A stretch of 64,000 nucleotides of DNA from Oceanobacillus oncorhynchi (GTDB lineage Bacteria; Bacillota; Bacilli; Bacillales; Amphibacillaceae): assembly GCF_000821065.1 (NCBI RefSeq), contig NZ_CDGG01000001.1, positions 1,488,001-1,552,000 of the forward strand, written 5' to 3'. Below, piece after piece: positions 44,960 through 54,846 of the stretch. How positions within the stretch are numbered: position 1 is the stretch's first letter; the number at the start of each line of letters is the position of its first letter. A model generated the notes under the pieces. The model had not been told where the DNA came from. It searched no databases and saw only the letters and a list, made by a program, of their open reading frames with translations. The translations under genes were made by a program, and so were the position numbers.

Positions 44960-45724
44960 ATGACATTTTTACAAATTGCAGGACTAAGTAAATCATATAA
45001 TAACGAAACGACCGTATTAAAAGATATTTCTTTTAACGTAAAAGCTGGAGAATTTGTTTCCATTATTGGCCCATCAGGTGCAGGAAAATCTACGTTGCTG
45101 CGCTGTATTAATCGAATGGTTTCCATAAGTGATGGAGAGGTGGTTTTTGATCATGCGCCAATAACCAAATTAAAAAAACGGGCATTGCGACAACTGCGTA
45201 CGGATATTGGCATGGTATTTCAACATTATAATTTAGTTCCACGGCTAACCGTTATTGAAAATGTTCTTCACGGGCGCTTAGGTTATAAGTCCACCCTGCA
45301 GGGCGTACTTGGCAGGTTTACAGAAGAAGAAAAAGAGCATGCTTTTTTTCTTCTTCGTAAACTTGGAATCGAGGAGCATGCTTATAAACGCTGTGATCAG
45401 TTAAGCGGAGGACAGCAGCAACGAGTTGGCATTGCTCGCGCACTTATTCAAAATCCAAAGCTCATCCTGTGCGATGAACCGATTGCCTCACTCGATCCAA
45501 ATGCTTCAAAAATTATTATGGATCATTTGAAGTCCATTACTACTGAACTAGAGATAACTTGTCTGATTAATTTACATCAAGTAGAAGTGGCACAGCAATA
45601 TTCAGATCGAATTATTGGTTTAAATCAAGGGGAAGTTGTATTTGACGGACCAAATTATAAGCTGACAGAGGAAAAAATCAATCATATTTATGGTACGCAA
45701 ATGCGGGAATTAATAACAGTGTGA
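44960..45724 (+). CDS. phnC: Phosphonate ABC transporter ATPase
   Basis: 254 aa. Walker A is GPSGAGKSTLL, the signature LSGGQQQRVGIARAL and Walker B LILCDEPIASLD. FQHYNLVPRLTVIENVLHGRLG is the PhnC-type Q-loop region. ATG 44960 follows AGGAGGGAGCC. It powers uptake through the two PhnE permeases. Confidence 0.94.
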   Translation: MTFLQIAGLSKSYNNETTVLKDISFNVKAGEFVSIIGPSGAGKSTLLRCINRMVSISDGEVVFDHAPITKLKKRALRQLRTDIGMVFQHYNLVPRLTVIENVLHGRLGYKSTLQGVLGRFTEEEKEHAFFLLRKLGIEEHAYKRCDQLSGGQQQRVGIARALIQNPKLILCDEPIASLDPNASKIIMDHLKSITTELEITCLINLHQVEVAQQYSDRIIGLNQGEVVFDGPNYKLTEEKINHIYGTQMRELITV

Positions 45725-45735
45725 GGGGAATTGAC

Positions 45736-46521
45736 GTGAGTGAAAAGGGGATGCAAAAAAGAAAATGGCAACTGACGATAGCTTTGTTGATTATCATTGC
45801 CATAACATATTTATCTGCAGCGATAACGAATTTTAACTTTATGGATGGGTTCGCAGCATTTCCTGAAGCGATTGGCTGGATGTTTTCTAATTTGTTCATT
45901 ACCCAGGAGTCGCTAGAAAGGCTGCCAACCATTTTGGACAAACTGATAGAGACTATTTTTATGTCCATAGCAGCAACGACGACAGCTGCGATTGTTTCCA
46001 TCTTTCTTGGCATCATGGGATCAAAAACGACGAGCGTAAATAGTTTGTTAAGTGTGTTTGCCCGCTTCATTGCATCTGTATCACGTAATATCCCGGTTGT
46101 GGCTTGGGCATTGATTTTATTGCTTTCTTTTGGACAAAATTCGTTAACGGGGTATTTAGCATTATTTGTAGGAACAGTTGGATTCTTAACAAGGGTATTT
46201 ATTGAATCCATTGATGAAGCAAGTCCCAGTGCGGTTGAAGCCTTGACAGCTACAGGAGCAACCTATTTTCATATTGTAAATAAAGCAGTCATTCCGCAAA
46301 GTTTACCACAAATGATCAGCTGGATTTTATTTATGATTGAAACAAATATCCGCAGTTCGACATTAGTAGGTATTTTAACAGGTACAGGAATCGGATATAC
46401 CTTTGATATGTACTATAAATCAATGAACTATAATGCAGTTGCTCTAGTCACCTTCAGCATTGTGCTCGCAGTAATCATTATTGAGCTTATGTCAAACTAT
46501 ATACGGAAGGTGATTATGTAA
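45736..46521 (+). CDS. phnE: Phosphonate ABC transporter permease 1
   Basis: 261 aa with six helices and the EAA-type loop EALTATGATYFHIVNKAVIP. The GTG at 45736 is chosen for the GAGGGG seven bases upstream; a GTG at 45721 overlaps the phnC stop. Two different PhnE permeases, as here, are usual in Firmicutes and presumably form a heterodimer. Confidence 0.92.
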   Translation: MSEKGMQKRKWQLTIALLIIIAITYLSAAITNFNFMDGFAAFPEAIGWMFSNLFITQESLERLPTILDKLIETIFMSIAATTTAAIVSIFLGIMGSKTTSVNSLLSVFARFIASVSRNIPVVAWALILLLSFGQNSLTGYLALFVGTVGFLTRVFIESIDEASPSAVEALTATGATYFHIVNKAVIPQSLPQMISWILFMIETNIRSSTLVGILTGTGIGYTFDMYYKSMNYNAVALVTFSIVLAVIIIELMSNYIRKVIM

Positions 46522-47378
46522 TGGAAACAATAGTAAAATCCACGTATATAAAGCGCAAGAAGAATGGAAGCATATCCTTAAGGGCTGGAAATAAATCAAA
46601 ATTCGTTATACGGATGACGATGATTACGCTATTTGTCTTAACAATTGCCGGTTTTTTATTGTTTGATTATACGGGTTTAGAAATAAGAACTGCGGTAGTG
46701 GAGACAGCTTCTAATCTATATGCGATGTTTTTTAAGCCGGCACTTAACCATTTCACATGGGCCGAAGCATTATATCAAATTGGAGTGACGATGGGACTTG
46801 CTGTTTTGTCTACAATTATTGGTGCTGTTATTGCTTTCTTTTTAGCATTAACAGCTGCAGCTAATTTATCGAAGGAATGGGTTACCAAGGTCGTTCGTGT
46901 CATTGTAGCCTTTATTCGCGCAGTGCCAACCGTATTATGGGTGCTTATTTTTGCAATTGCTGCCGGGCTCGGCAGTGAAGCTGCAGTATTAGGTATGCTG
47001 TTTCATTCCATTGCGTATTTAGTAAAAGCATTTTCCGAAGCATTTGAAGAAGTCGATAAAGGCATTTTGGAAGCATTAAGAGCTGCAGGGTCCGGCTGGT
47101 GGCATGTTGTTATACATGGCATTATTCCTTCTACGTTTACCTATTTATTATCATGGACCTTCCTGCGTTTTGAAATTAACTTTTCTGTGGCTGTGGCGAT
47201 GGGGGCTGCTGCGGGAGCTGGCGGAATTGGATTTGAATTATTTATGGCCTCTGGGTTTTATTTCGATCTGAATGAGGTTGGATTTATTACGTACGCTATC
47301 TTATTGATTGCGATTATTCTCGAAGTGTTTTCAACGCAATTGAAAAATCGATATTTTCCATCCAGTGTAAGAAATTAA
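46521..47378 (+). CDS. phnE: Phosphonate ABC transporter permease 2
   Basis: 285 aa, six helices, with the cytosolic loop EALRAAGSGWWHVVIHGIIP that contacts the ATPase. Its ATG overlaps the stop of the first permease by one base. It is the last gene of the phn transport unit and is followed by a strong terminator. Confidence 0.92.
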   Translation: METIVKSTYIKRKKNGSISLRAGNKSKFVIRMTMITLFVLTIAGFLLFDYTGLEIRTAVVETASNLYAMFFKPALNHFTWAEALYQIGVTMGLAVLSTIIGAVIAFFLALTAAANLSKEWVTKVVRVIVAFIRAVPTVLWVLIFAIAAGLGSEAAVLGMLFHSIAYLVKAFSEAFEEVDKGILEALRAAGSGWWHVVIHGIIPSTFTYLLSWTFLRFEINFSVAVAMGAAAGAGGIGFELFMASGFYFDLNEVGFITYAILLIAIILEVFSTQLKNRYFPSSVRN

Positions 47379-47407
47379 AAGGATATCATAGCTTCTCTGT
47401 TTATAAC

Positions 47408-47440
47408 GCCGGCGAGGGAATACTCCGCCGGCTTTTTGGT
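47408..47440. terminator. phn operon terminator
   Basis: GCCGGCG and CGCCGGC pair around an 11-base loop, followed by TTTTT. Confidence 0.85.
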
Positions 47441-47633
47441 GTAATTGCTTTTTTCAACCCAAACTTGTTAAATTTAAAGCAAGTTACGTGATAAGAATAT
47501 ATTGTTTTTTTCTTCAAGAGGTATGAAAATAGTTTAAAATGAATAGAAGGTATACAGCTTGGAGTAACTGTATGAAATTTAGAAGATTCCAATATGAATA
47601 ACTTTATCAAAAAATAAAAAGGAGAGAACACAA

Positions 47634-48440
47634 ATGCATTTTCAGTTTGACCATCTCGTTCATTTTGTTGACAGTCCGGAAGAAGCAAAAGAAGCGTTAA
47701 AGAAGCTTGGTCTCCATGCTGTAGATGGAGGAAAGCATGATAATGGCGGTACTTATAATGCGCTTAGCCATTTTGATTTAAGTTATATCGAACTGATTGG
47801 CGTGTTTGATAAGCAGTTAGCTGACCAGCCTGCTGAAAAATATAGTCTGAGAGATACCTTTCAAAAAGACGATTATGCTTCAGGTTTATCCAGAATTGCA
47901 TTAAGGTCTCGTAATCTGGAGGAGGAAGCAAAGCGTTTTAAATCACTTGGACTGGAGGTTATTGGTCCAGTTCCTTTAGGAAGAAAAAGACCAGACGGCA
48001 GCATGATACATTGGAAGTTGTTATTTGCGGGAAATCCAGAAGAAAAGCTATCCTTGCCATTCTTTATTGAATGGGAAGAAACCGATGAAGAGCGCAGGGA
48101 AACCCTGAAAAAGCAAGGAACGATTGCTGCTCATCAAAAAGGAAATCTTTCCTTAGAATCTGTTGGATTTGCTGTAAAGGATGCAAAAGCTGTTATCGAA
48201 AAGTGGGAGACTTATTTGGGATTGGAGCAGGGAGAATCGTTCTTTGATGAAGGGTTATCTGCAACAGGACATCGTTTAAAGCTGCCAGGCGGAGACATTT
48301 TGTTTTATGAGCCTGAAGGTGAAGGGATAGTTTCTGATACGTTGAAAAAAAGAGATGAGAAACCTTTTATCGTTACCATTTCGGGAGGAAATCGGCAGGA
48401 GCAAATTAAAGTAAAGAATGCGATTTACAGGTTTGCTTAA
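47634..48440 (+). CDS. VOC-superfamily (glyoxalase-like) protein
   Basis: 268 aa with two VOC halves: the first begins FQFDHLVHFVDSPEEAKEAL and ends near SYIELIGVF, the second SLESVGFAVKDAKAVIEKWE and ILFYEPEGE. It resembles the glyoxalase_3-like group often annotated in Bacilli. His9 and Glu in YIELIG could bind a metal. Reaction unknown. GGAGAG precedes the ATG; it stands alone with a terminator after it. Confidence 0.8.
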   Translation: MHFQFDHLVHFVDSPEEAKEALKKLGLHAVDGGKHDNGGTYNALSHFDLSYIELIGVFDKQLADQPAEKYSLRDTFQKDDYASGLSRIALRSRNLEEEAKRFKSLGLEVIGPVPLGRKRPDGSMIHWKLLFAGNPEEKLSLPFFIEWEETDEERRETLKKQGTIAAHQKGNLSLESVGFAVKDAKAVIEKWETYLGLEQGESFFDEGLSATGHRLKLPGGDILFYEPEGEGIVSDTLKKRDEKPFIVTISGGNRQEQIKVKNAIYRFA

Positions 48441-48510
48441 CACGTTAATCAGTGAAGGAAAGCTGCTGGATAAATAATCTTTCTACTATTCTATTTAACG
48501 AAATACTTTA

Positions 48511-48537
48511 ACCTCTGGTAGTCAGAGGTTATTTTTT
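48511..48537 (+). terminator. Terminator after the VOC gene
   Basis: AACCTCTG and CAGAGGTT pair around a 5-base loop, followed by ATTTTTTA. Confidence 0.7.
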
Positions 48538-48980
48538 ATGAAGTAAATTTTAGAGAAATCTTCCTCAATAAATTAGAAGTGTGTACTTTTACTAGCTAAA
48601 TATATAGAAAACGTACCATTTATTTTGCTTCAAAATGAACAGAACACACTCCCTTTATTCATTGCAAAAATCCTGTTATATAAATTTATCATGTTAATTC
48701 ATTTATAATATGATACAGTTGTACAAGCTGAAATGACATAAAATTGAATGTTTACAATTCCTAGAAGAAAGGTTATAATTAAAGCGTTATTCAATGAATT
48801 AAGGGTATTTAAAGCTTTGAAATAGATATATATCATCATGAAGTTACGAGTCTTCTTTTTGGCTTTTACCAAATGCAGTCAATCTGTTTACATATTTTCG
48901 TTGATCTGATTGAAACAGAGTGCGGGGATGAGATACAAAAACTTATCAAAAAATTCATACATACGAAAGGGGCAGAACGA
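48538..48980 (+). promoter_or_regulatory. Promoter and long leader of the ABC importer operon
   Basis: TTTACA (48751-48756), 17 bases, then TATAAT (48774-48779) is a near-consensus sigma-A promoter. Transcription should start near 48786, leaving a leader of about 195 bases. I see no S-box, T-box or other known riboswitch core in it, nor a gene in the AT-rich DNA before it. Confidence 0.65.
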
Positions 48981-49757
48981 GTGAAAAAGGATAAGTGGTA
49001 TAATAACCAGCTATTTCCGTGGTTATTACCAATTGTTGTGGTGCTTTTATGGCAGGTGCTTGGCGACCGTGGTTTGATTAAGTCTACTATGCTGCCGACT
49101 CCGCTTGAAGTTGTCGAGGCCGGGAAAAATTTATTCCAGACGGGGGAGCTGCAGAAGCATGTGTATATAAGTACGGAGCGGGCTATTATTGGATTCTTTA
49201 TTGGCGGTACCATTGGTTTTCTGCTTGGGCTCTTTAATGGAACCGTTCTATTTTTAGAAAAATTAATTGATACATCGATACAAATGATACGGACGATTCC
49301 ACATTTAGCACTTATTCCGCTCGTTATTTTATGGTTTGGAATTGGAGAGAGTGCCAAAATATTTCTTGTTGCGGTTGGCGTAATGTTTCCAATTTATATC
49401 AATACGTTTAACGGTATTAAGAATGTGGATTATAAATTAATTGAGATGGGGAAAGTGTACGGCATGTCGAAATGGCAGCTGTTCACGAATATTATTTTAC
49501 CTGGTGCGATGCCAAATATTTTGGTCGGAATCCGCTATGCGCTTGGGGTGACATGGATTTCGTTAATTGTTGCGGAGACGATAGGTGCTGATGCAGGGAT
49601 CGGCTATTTGGCAACCACAGCCCGTGAGTTTATGCAAATGGATATTGTGGTGTTAACGATTGTACTTTATGCGATTTTAGGAAAGCTGTCCGACTTCATT
49701 GCAAAGGTTTGTGAACAGCGCTTGTTAAAATGGAACCCGGCATACCGGAAGAATTAA
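48981..49757 (+). CDS. Sulfonate/nitrate-type ABC transporter permease
   Basis: 258 aa, six helices, SsuC/TauC/ThiX-like. The loop EMGKVYGMSKWQLFTNIILP is the ATPase contact and GVTWISLIVAETIGADAGIG is typical of the family. The GTG at 48981 follows AAAGGGGCAG; the frame is open upstream to 48873. It is first of three genes in a permease-ATPase-binding protein operon. Confidence 0.9.
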   Translation: MKKDKWYNNQLFPWLLPIVVVLLWQVLGDRGLIKSTMLPTPLEVVEAGKNLFQTGELQKHVYISTERAIIGFFIGGTIGFLLGLFNGTVLFLEKLIDTSIQMIRTIPHLALIPLVILWFGIGESAKIFLVAVGVMFPIYINTFNGIKNVDYKLIEMGKVYGMSKWQLFTNIILPGAMPNILVGIRYALGVTWISLIVAETIGADAGIGYLATTAREFMQMDIVVLTIVLYAILGKLSDFIAKVCEQRLLKWNPAYRKN

Positions 49758-49784
49758 CTGCCAAGGTCAGTCAGGAGGGGTTAC

Positions 49785-50480
49785 ATGTTTGGTATTGAGT
49801 TAAAGAATGTAGGGAAACGTTTTGGGGCAAATGAGGTTCTACGAGATATAGATTTATCCATACCGAAAGGCAGCTTTACAGCGATCGTTGGAAAAAGCGG
49901 GTGTGGGAAAAGTACGCTGTTAAGAGTGATTGCTGGACTGGAAGAGGTGACCAGCGGATCTTTAGCTTATACAGGTGCAGAAGCAAAAAAATCGAATATA
50001 CGCATTATGTTTCAGGATGATCGCCTGCTTCCATGGAAAAATATTTTAAAGAATATTGCTATTGGCGGAGTAAACAAGGTGGACGCGGAAATAGCATTAG
50101 AAAAGGTAGGGCTGCGTGATAAAAAAGGGGATTGGCCAGATGAATTGTCTGGCGGGCAAAAACAGCGTGTAGCACTAGCGAGAGCCTTGGCGAGCAGCCC
50201 GGATGTTTTATTATTTGATGAACCATTGGGAGCATTGGATGCTTTAACCCGGATGGACATGCAGCATTTAATGGAAGGGCTGTGGCAAGAACAGCATTTT
50301 ACTTCTATTTTAGTAACACATGATGTATCTGAAGCAGTTTATTTAGCAGATCGTGTTATTGTTCTGGATGAAGGAGGCGTGAAATTGGATCAGGAGATTG
50401 ATTTAGGGCGGCCTCGGGAACGAGATGACAAGTTTACAAGTTACGAAAAGAAAATACTGGACCAGATAGTAGGAGGATAA
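49785..50480 (+). CDS. Sulfonate/nitrate-type ABC transporter ATPase
   Basis: 231 aa. Walker A is GKSGCGKSTLLRVIAG, signature LSGGQKQRVALARALAS, Walker B VLLFDEPLGALD, and switch His in VTHDVSEAV. FQDDRLLPWKNILKNIAIG is characteristic of SsuB/TauB proteins. It lies 27 bases after the permease, and its stop is followed directly by the binding-protein ATG. Confidence 0.93.
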   Translation: MFGIELKNVGKRFGANEVLRDIDLSIPKGSFTAIVGKSGCGKSTLLRVIAGLEEVTSGSLAYTGAEAKKSNIRIMFQDDRLLPWKNILKNIAIGGVNKVDAEIALEKVGLRDKKGDWPDELSGGQKQRVALARALASSPDVLLFDEPLGALDALTRMDMQHLMEGLWQEQHFTSILVTHDVSEAVYLADRVIVLDEGGVKLDQEIDLGRPRERDDKFTSYEKKILDQIVGG

Positions 50481-51476
50481 ATGATGAAGAAATTACTCTT
50501 TGCACTGATTATTTTTAGTTTCATAGCTGTGCTGGCAGCTTGTGGAGCGAATTCGGATTCTGATGCGTCTGAGGATGGCGAAACGATTCGCTTAGGCTAC
50601 CAAAAAGGGAATACCATGAATCTATTAAAAGCGCATGGTACGTTAGATGAAGCATTACATGAAGCCGGCTATAACGTAGAATGGAAAGAATTTTCTATGG
50701 GCGCTCCATTAATCGAAGCGTTAAATACGGATAATATTGACTTTGGTCATTCCTCGGATGTACATAGTGTTCTGATGCAGTCGGGAGGGCATAACGTCAA
50801 TTATGTAGCGTCGGAGTCCCCTTACCCAGAAGGTGTTGCGTTACTGGCAAGAGATGGTTCAGGCATTGAAACATTAGAAGATTTGAAAGGGAAAGTAATC
50901 GGTGTGACCAATGGCGGGAACCAGCACTACCTCCTATTAGAATCACTAAAGGAAGCAGGTATCGATTGGGATGAGGTAGATATGAAGTTTTATAAGGATG
51001 CCTCCGAAGGCTTGATGGCTTTTTCCAACGATGAATTTGACGTGTTTGGAACATGGGATCCATTCTATGCGATTGTTCAGGACCAAAATGAAACACATAC
51101 GATTCTTGACGGAACAGATCTCATTGAAAACCGTACGTTTTATTTAGCGAGAGATGGCTTTGCAGAAGAACAGCCAGAAGCGCTCACCATTATTTTAGAG
51201 GAATTGGAAAATATGGATCAGTGGGCAAATGAAGAGAAAAGAGAGGCCGCTGAAATTTTGGCGGAAGAGTTAGGATTAGATCCGGAACCGATGGAGGTTG
51301 CAAATGAGCGACGGCAGTTTGGCGTGCAAAGGATGACAGAAGAAGTGATTGCAAACCAACAGCAATTAGCTGATACCTTCTATGAAGCAGAGCTGATAGA
51401 TACGGAAATCAGTGTGCAAGAAGCGGTAGATGCGTATGATTTAGATGAATCTGTTTTTCCGGATAATATTGAATAA
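50481..51476 (+). CDS. Sulfonate/nitrate-type substrate-binding lipoprotein
   Basis: 331 aa. A signal peptide with lipobox (VLAACGANS) indicates a membrane-anchored protein. It is SsuA/TauA/NMT1-like: IRLGYQKGNTMNLLKAHGTL, GAPLIEALNTDNIDFGHSSD and YKDASEGLMAFSNDEFDVFG. The ligand could be a sulfonate. Because ATC-to-cysteine genes lie nearby, a thiazoline or other organosulfur compound is also possible. GTAGGAGG precedes the ATG. Confidence 0.88.
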   Translation: MMKKLLFALIIFSFIAVLAACGANSDSDASEDGETIRLGYQKGNTMNLLKAHGTLDEALHEAGYNVEWKEFSMGAPLIEALNTDNIDFGHSSDVHSVLMQSGGHNVNYVASESPYPEGVALLARDGSGIETLEDLKGKVIGVTNGGNQHYLLLESLKEAGIDWDEVDMKFYKDASEGLMAFSNDEFDVFGTWDPFYAIVQDQNETHTILDGTDLIENRTFYLARDGFAEEQPEALTIILEELENMDQWANEEKREAAEILAEELGLDPEPMEVANERRQFGVQRMTEEVIANQQQLADTFYEAELIDTEISVQEAVDAYDLDESVFPDNIE

Positions 51477-51535
51477 GATAAAAAATTGCCTGTTCCCGAA
51501 TAGCGGCACATGCGGGTAAACAGTAACATAAGGAC

Positions 51536-51574
51536 AAAAAAGAGCTCATTCAACCTGAAGAATGAGCTCTTTTT
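51536..51574. terminator. Bidirectional terminator
   Basis: AAAAAGAGCTCATTC pairs with GAATGAGCTCTTTTT around an 8-base loop, between the ABC operon and the convergent symporter. Confidence 0.88.
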
Positions 51575-51590
51575 ACATCTATTTCCTATT

Positions 51591-53033
51591 TTAAGCCGCA
51601 GTTTTTGGTTCTTTACCCGGATAAAGTAAAGAAAATACAATCCCGACAATCAAACAGATAAAGAAGGTTGCCGCTTTGGCAGATACCATTGCTTCGAGCG
51701 GTGAAAGAGACCAGACGACAGCACTGACTGCGCCGACAATAATGGTCGCGATGACCCCGATTCCTGAGACGCGTTTCCAAAAGAAGATGAGCAGCACGAC
51801 GACGGAAAAAGTGTTTCCGATTCCTGCCCATGCAAAAGAAACAAGGCTGTAAATAACCGATTCTGATTTCAGTGAAATAATAATGCCGATAATCCCGCTG
51901 ATCAATGCCACGAAACGGGATAAATGTACGAGTTTTTTACTGGTAATATTCCACCTGAGCGTTTTATGGATGATATCCTCGCTGATGGAGGTGGTGATAA
52001 CTAATAACTGCGAAGATGCTGTCGACATAATCGCAGCCAGAATCCCTGCTATGATAATTCCGGCAACCCATGGTGGTAAAATTTCAAATATCATATGCGG
52101 CAGAATCATTTCCGGGTCAGCCAGTGTGCCTTGTGAATATAAAGCAGAGGCAAAAATAGCTGATAGAAAGGCTCCTACATAGACAATCATTGTCCAGATA
52201 ATAGCCATGTTTCGTCCGGTAACCCGTTCCTTTTCGGTTGTAATTGCCATAAATCGGGAGCTTAGCTGCGGCTGTCCACCGAGCCAGCCAAAAAACCAAG
52301 AGAAATTGGTAAAGAGCATTGCTCCTAAGGCGAGACCGTTCAGACCGCCAGTCCAGCTGTCAGCACCTCCGCCTCTTAAGGAGAGTTCTGCAGAGACGCT
52401 CAAGCCTTGGTTTTTAATCTCCATAAAGGCAACAATAGGTATGATAATAAAAGAAAACAGCATTAAAAAGCTTTGTACAGCATCTGTCCAGACAACGGAC
52501 ATAAAGCCGCCCAAACAGGAATAGGCGATAATAATCATTGCGATAATAATCGTTCCCCAGGTAATGCTGAATCCGGAAATAGAATAAATGGTTTTTCCCA
52601 TTCCAGAAAACTGGGCTGCTAAATAACAGACAAAGAAAAATACCATGACAATCGATGCTAACCAGCGGATGATATCCGCATGCTCCGGAAATTTAACTGC
52701 AATATAATCTGTTAAACTATTTACCTTGTATTTTTGCTGTTCCATCATAAATCGTTTGGACAGGAATAACCAGGAAGCGAGCACGCCAAAGAACATTCCT
52801 GATAATACCCAGATACCGGATAAACCGGCGACATAAATAAATCCAATTGCTCCAAGAAACATATAAGCAGATTCCCCGGTAGCACGTTCTGAAAAAGCGA
52901 GTACCCAGCCCGGGACTTTGTTGCCTCCCAGAAAATAATCATTATGTGTTAAATCTTTTTTGCTAAAATAAATTCCTATTGCAAGCATGGCGAGCAAATA
53001 GAGAATAATTTCTACGTAAATTACCGTTTGCAC
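51591..53033 (-). CDS. Sodium:solute symporter (SSS family)
   Basis: 480 aa, about 13 helices, PutP/PanF-like. The family segments are GGNKVPGWVLAFSERATGES, WTDAVQSFLMLF and AGILAAIMSTASSQLLVITT, the last carrying the Na2-site serines. It lies 81 bases downstream of, and in the same direction as, a LysR gene. Substrate unknown; neighbours suggest an amino-acid-like sulfur compound. Confidence 0.88.
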   Translation of the reverse strand: MQTVIYVEIILYLLAMLAIGIYFSKKDLTHNDYFLGGNKVPGWVLAFSERATGESAYMFLGAIGFIYVAGLSGIWVLSGMFFGVLASWLFLSKRFMMEQQKYKVNSLTDYIAVKFPEHADIIRWLASIVMVFFFVCYLAAQFSGMGKTIYSISGFSITWGTIIIAMIIIAYSCLGGFMSVVWTDAVQSFLMLFSFIIIPIVAFMEIKNQGLSVSAELSLRGGGADSWTGGLNGLALGAMLFTNFSWFFGWLGGQPQLSSRFMAITTEKERVTGRNMAIIWTMIVYVGAFLSAIFASALYSQGTLADPEMILPHMIFEILPPWVAGIIIAGILAAIMSTASSQLLVITTSISEDIIHKTLRWNITSKKLVHLSRFVALISGIIGIIISLKSESVIYSLVSFAWAGIGNTFSVVVLLIFFWKRVSGIGVIATIIVGAVSAVVWSLSPLEAMVSAKAATFFICLIVGIVFSLLYPGKEPKTAA

Positions 53034-53113
53034 AAGCTTTTTCCTCCATCTACAATTAAAATAAGATAATACCTATTAGTTTTATCAGATATTATGCTGT
53101 TTTTAAAGATTTG

Positions 53114-54001
53114 TCAATCCTTATTTAGAAAATCCTCCGCTAATATTTTACATATTTCTACAAATTTCATTGCTGCCGGTGATGGGTACGTGTTTCGTTT
53201 ATGAGCAATGCCAACGGTGCGTGCGTGGTGTTCAGAAAAGTTCTTTTGAACAAGACTCGCAGGCGCATGGTGTAAAATAGATTTAGGAACAATGGAAACA
53301 CCTAAATTTTCCGTTACCATTGTTAAAATGGCTTGATCGACCGATAATTCATATACGATATTTGGGGTGATGTTATGCTTGGATAAAATGCGTAATACAT
53401 CGCGGTCAATGTTTTGTTTTGGCATAATCCAGCGCTCGTCCTTTAACTGATTCAGTGTCAGGTAATCTTCAGCAGCAAGCGGGTGATCTTTTGCCATAAT
53501 GCACAGAAGCTCATCCTCAAAGATAAAATCAAATACTAGATTTTCAGATACAGGCTTCGCAAGAAATCCAATATCCACGACACCGTGCTGCAGCCAATTT
53601 TCAATTTGATCATAATCCCCTTCCATCAGCTGAATAGTGACGTCTGGATGATGCTCCTCGAAGTAGGATAAAACCTTTGGCAGCAATACAAGCGAAATAC
53701 TGGGAAGGACGCCGACAGTAATCGTTCCGCCAATCAATTTTTTTAAGTTGGCAACGGTATTTTCAAGCCTTTGCTGCTCTTGCAGAATTTTCGAAACGTG
53801 TTCATAGACCATTTTTCCATTGCTTGTTAAAATAATATTATTCCTATTCCGTATGATTAAGGATAGGTCCAGCTCTTTTTCTAAATTATTCATTGCATGG
53901 GTGATAGATGATTGTGTCAGATTGAGCTTCTGACCGGTTTCTGTAAAGTTGCCGGTTTCAATCAACGTATGAAGAGCAATATATTGCGCTAATGTAGGCA
54001 T
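53114..54001 (-). CDS. LysR-family regulator
   Basis: 295 aa. The N-terminal helix-turn-helix (1-62) has IALHTLIETGNFTETGQKLN and QSSITHAMNNLEKELDLSLI. The C-terminal effector domain (about 90-290) is of the CysB/CysL/CbbR type. It is divergent from the ATC hydrolase and amidohydrolase genes and precedes the symporter, so it probably controls both sides. The inducer may be a pathway intermediate. Confidence 0.9.
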   Translation of the reverse strand: MPTLAQYIALHTLIETGNFTETGQKLNLTQSSITHAMNNLEKELDLSLIIRNRNNIILTSNGKMVYEHVSKILQEQQRLENTVANLKKLIGGTITVGVLPSISLVLLPKVLSYFEEHHPDVTIQLMEGDYDQIENWLQHGVVDIGFLAKPVSENLVFDFIFEDELLCIMAKDHPLAAEDYLTLNQLKDERWIMPKQNIDRDVLRILSKHNITPNIVYELSVDQAILTMVTENLGVSIVPKSILHHAPASLVQKNFSEHHARTVGIAHKRNTYPSPAAMKFVEICKILAEDFLNKD

Positions 54002-54143
54002 ATTATAAACTCCCTTTTCAATGTATTTCTATGAATTTATTTCATAGTGCTATATTAAAATATTCATTCGATTTATAGTTGATTTTATTTTATAATAGAT
54101 TTAAACCCAAGTAAAATAATAAGAATTTAAGGAGATAGATAAG

Positions 54144-54842
54144 ATGAGTGAAGAAAAGCTGATGATGAAAGCTTTGTCCATGGATATTATTACAGCGAAA
54201 ATGTTTACGGAACTTCATCTTTCGATTATAGAAGCATATGGTGAAAAAGAAGGACGAAAGCTTGTACAGCAAGGTTTGGAAGCATTCGGGTTAAAAGATG
54301 CAGAAACCATGGCACAAAAAGCAACAGCAGAAGGACAAAATCATGCCTTTTATGAATATTTACCACAGGTTGTGGAGGAAGAAGAAAAATATGCAGAATT
54401 AACAACCTTTGCACGTTTTTCCAAAATGTTCGCTCAAATTTCAAAGCAGGTCGTAGACAAATATGAAGAAGAAGGAGAGGATGTTATTCGGCGTGCTGTA
54501 GAAAGGTACGGAAGAAAGCGCGGAGAAGGGATTGCCCAGCGTGCGCGTGCCAATGGGTTAGAAAATAACTCGGATAATTACTTGAAAAACTATGATATGG
54601 CCCGCAGTGAACTCTTTGAAGTAGATACCGTGCATAAAGAAAATGAAGTAGAACAAACCTTTACGTATTGTCCGTTTGGTCAGCAGTGGGCAGATGATGA
54701 TATGGGCAAATACGGCATTCTTTACTGCCAGGTAATCGATCCTTCTGTGGCGAAAGGATATAATAAAAATTTTGAAGTGGTGCATGACCAGTATGTATTG
54801 CGTGAAGGTCAATGTCACTTCCAGTTTCAGATGAAGGAGTAA
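54144..54842 (+). CDS. L-2-amino-thiazoline-4-carboxylate hydrolase family protein
   Basis: 232 aa. It belongs to the ATC hydrolase family, whose studied members open the ring of L-2-amino-thiazoline-4-carboxylate to N-carbamoyl-L-cysteine. Features are an N-terminal helical region with MDIITAKMFTELHLSIIEAYGEKEG, then VIRRAVERYGRKRGEGIAQR, and conserved Cys residues in TYCPFGQQWA and GILYCQVIDPSVAKGYN. AAGGAGATAG precedes the ATG. The next gene, 4 bases away, encodes the enzyme type needed for the second step. Confidence 0.82.
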   Translation: MSEEKLMMKALSMDIITAKMFTELHLSIIEAYGEKEGRKLVQQGLEAFGLKDAETMAQKATAEGQNHAFYEYLPQVVEEEEKYAELTTFARFSKMFAQISKQVVDKYEEEGEDVIRRAVERYGRKRGEGIAQRARANGLENNSDNYLKNYDMARSELFEVDTVHKENEVEQTFTYCPFGQQWADDDMGKYGILYCQVIDPSVAKGYNKNFEVVHDQYVLREGQCHFQFQMKE

Positions 54843-54846
54843 GGCC

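Noticed and set aside
48780-48980. Riboswitch in the long leader of the ABC importer
   Set aside because: No S-box, SAM, T-box or TPP core could be found by eye; only weak stems are possible.
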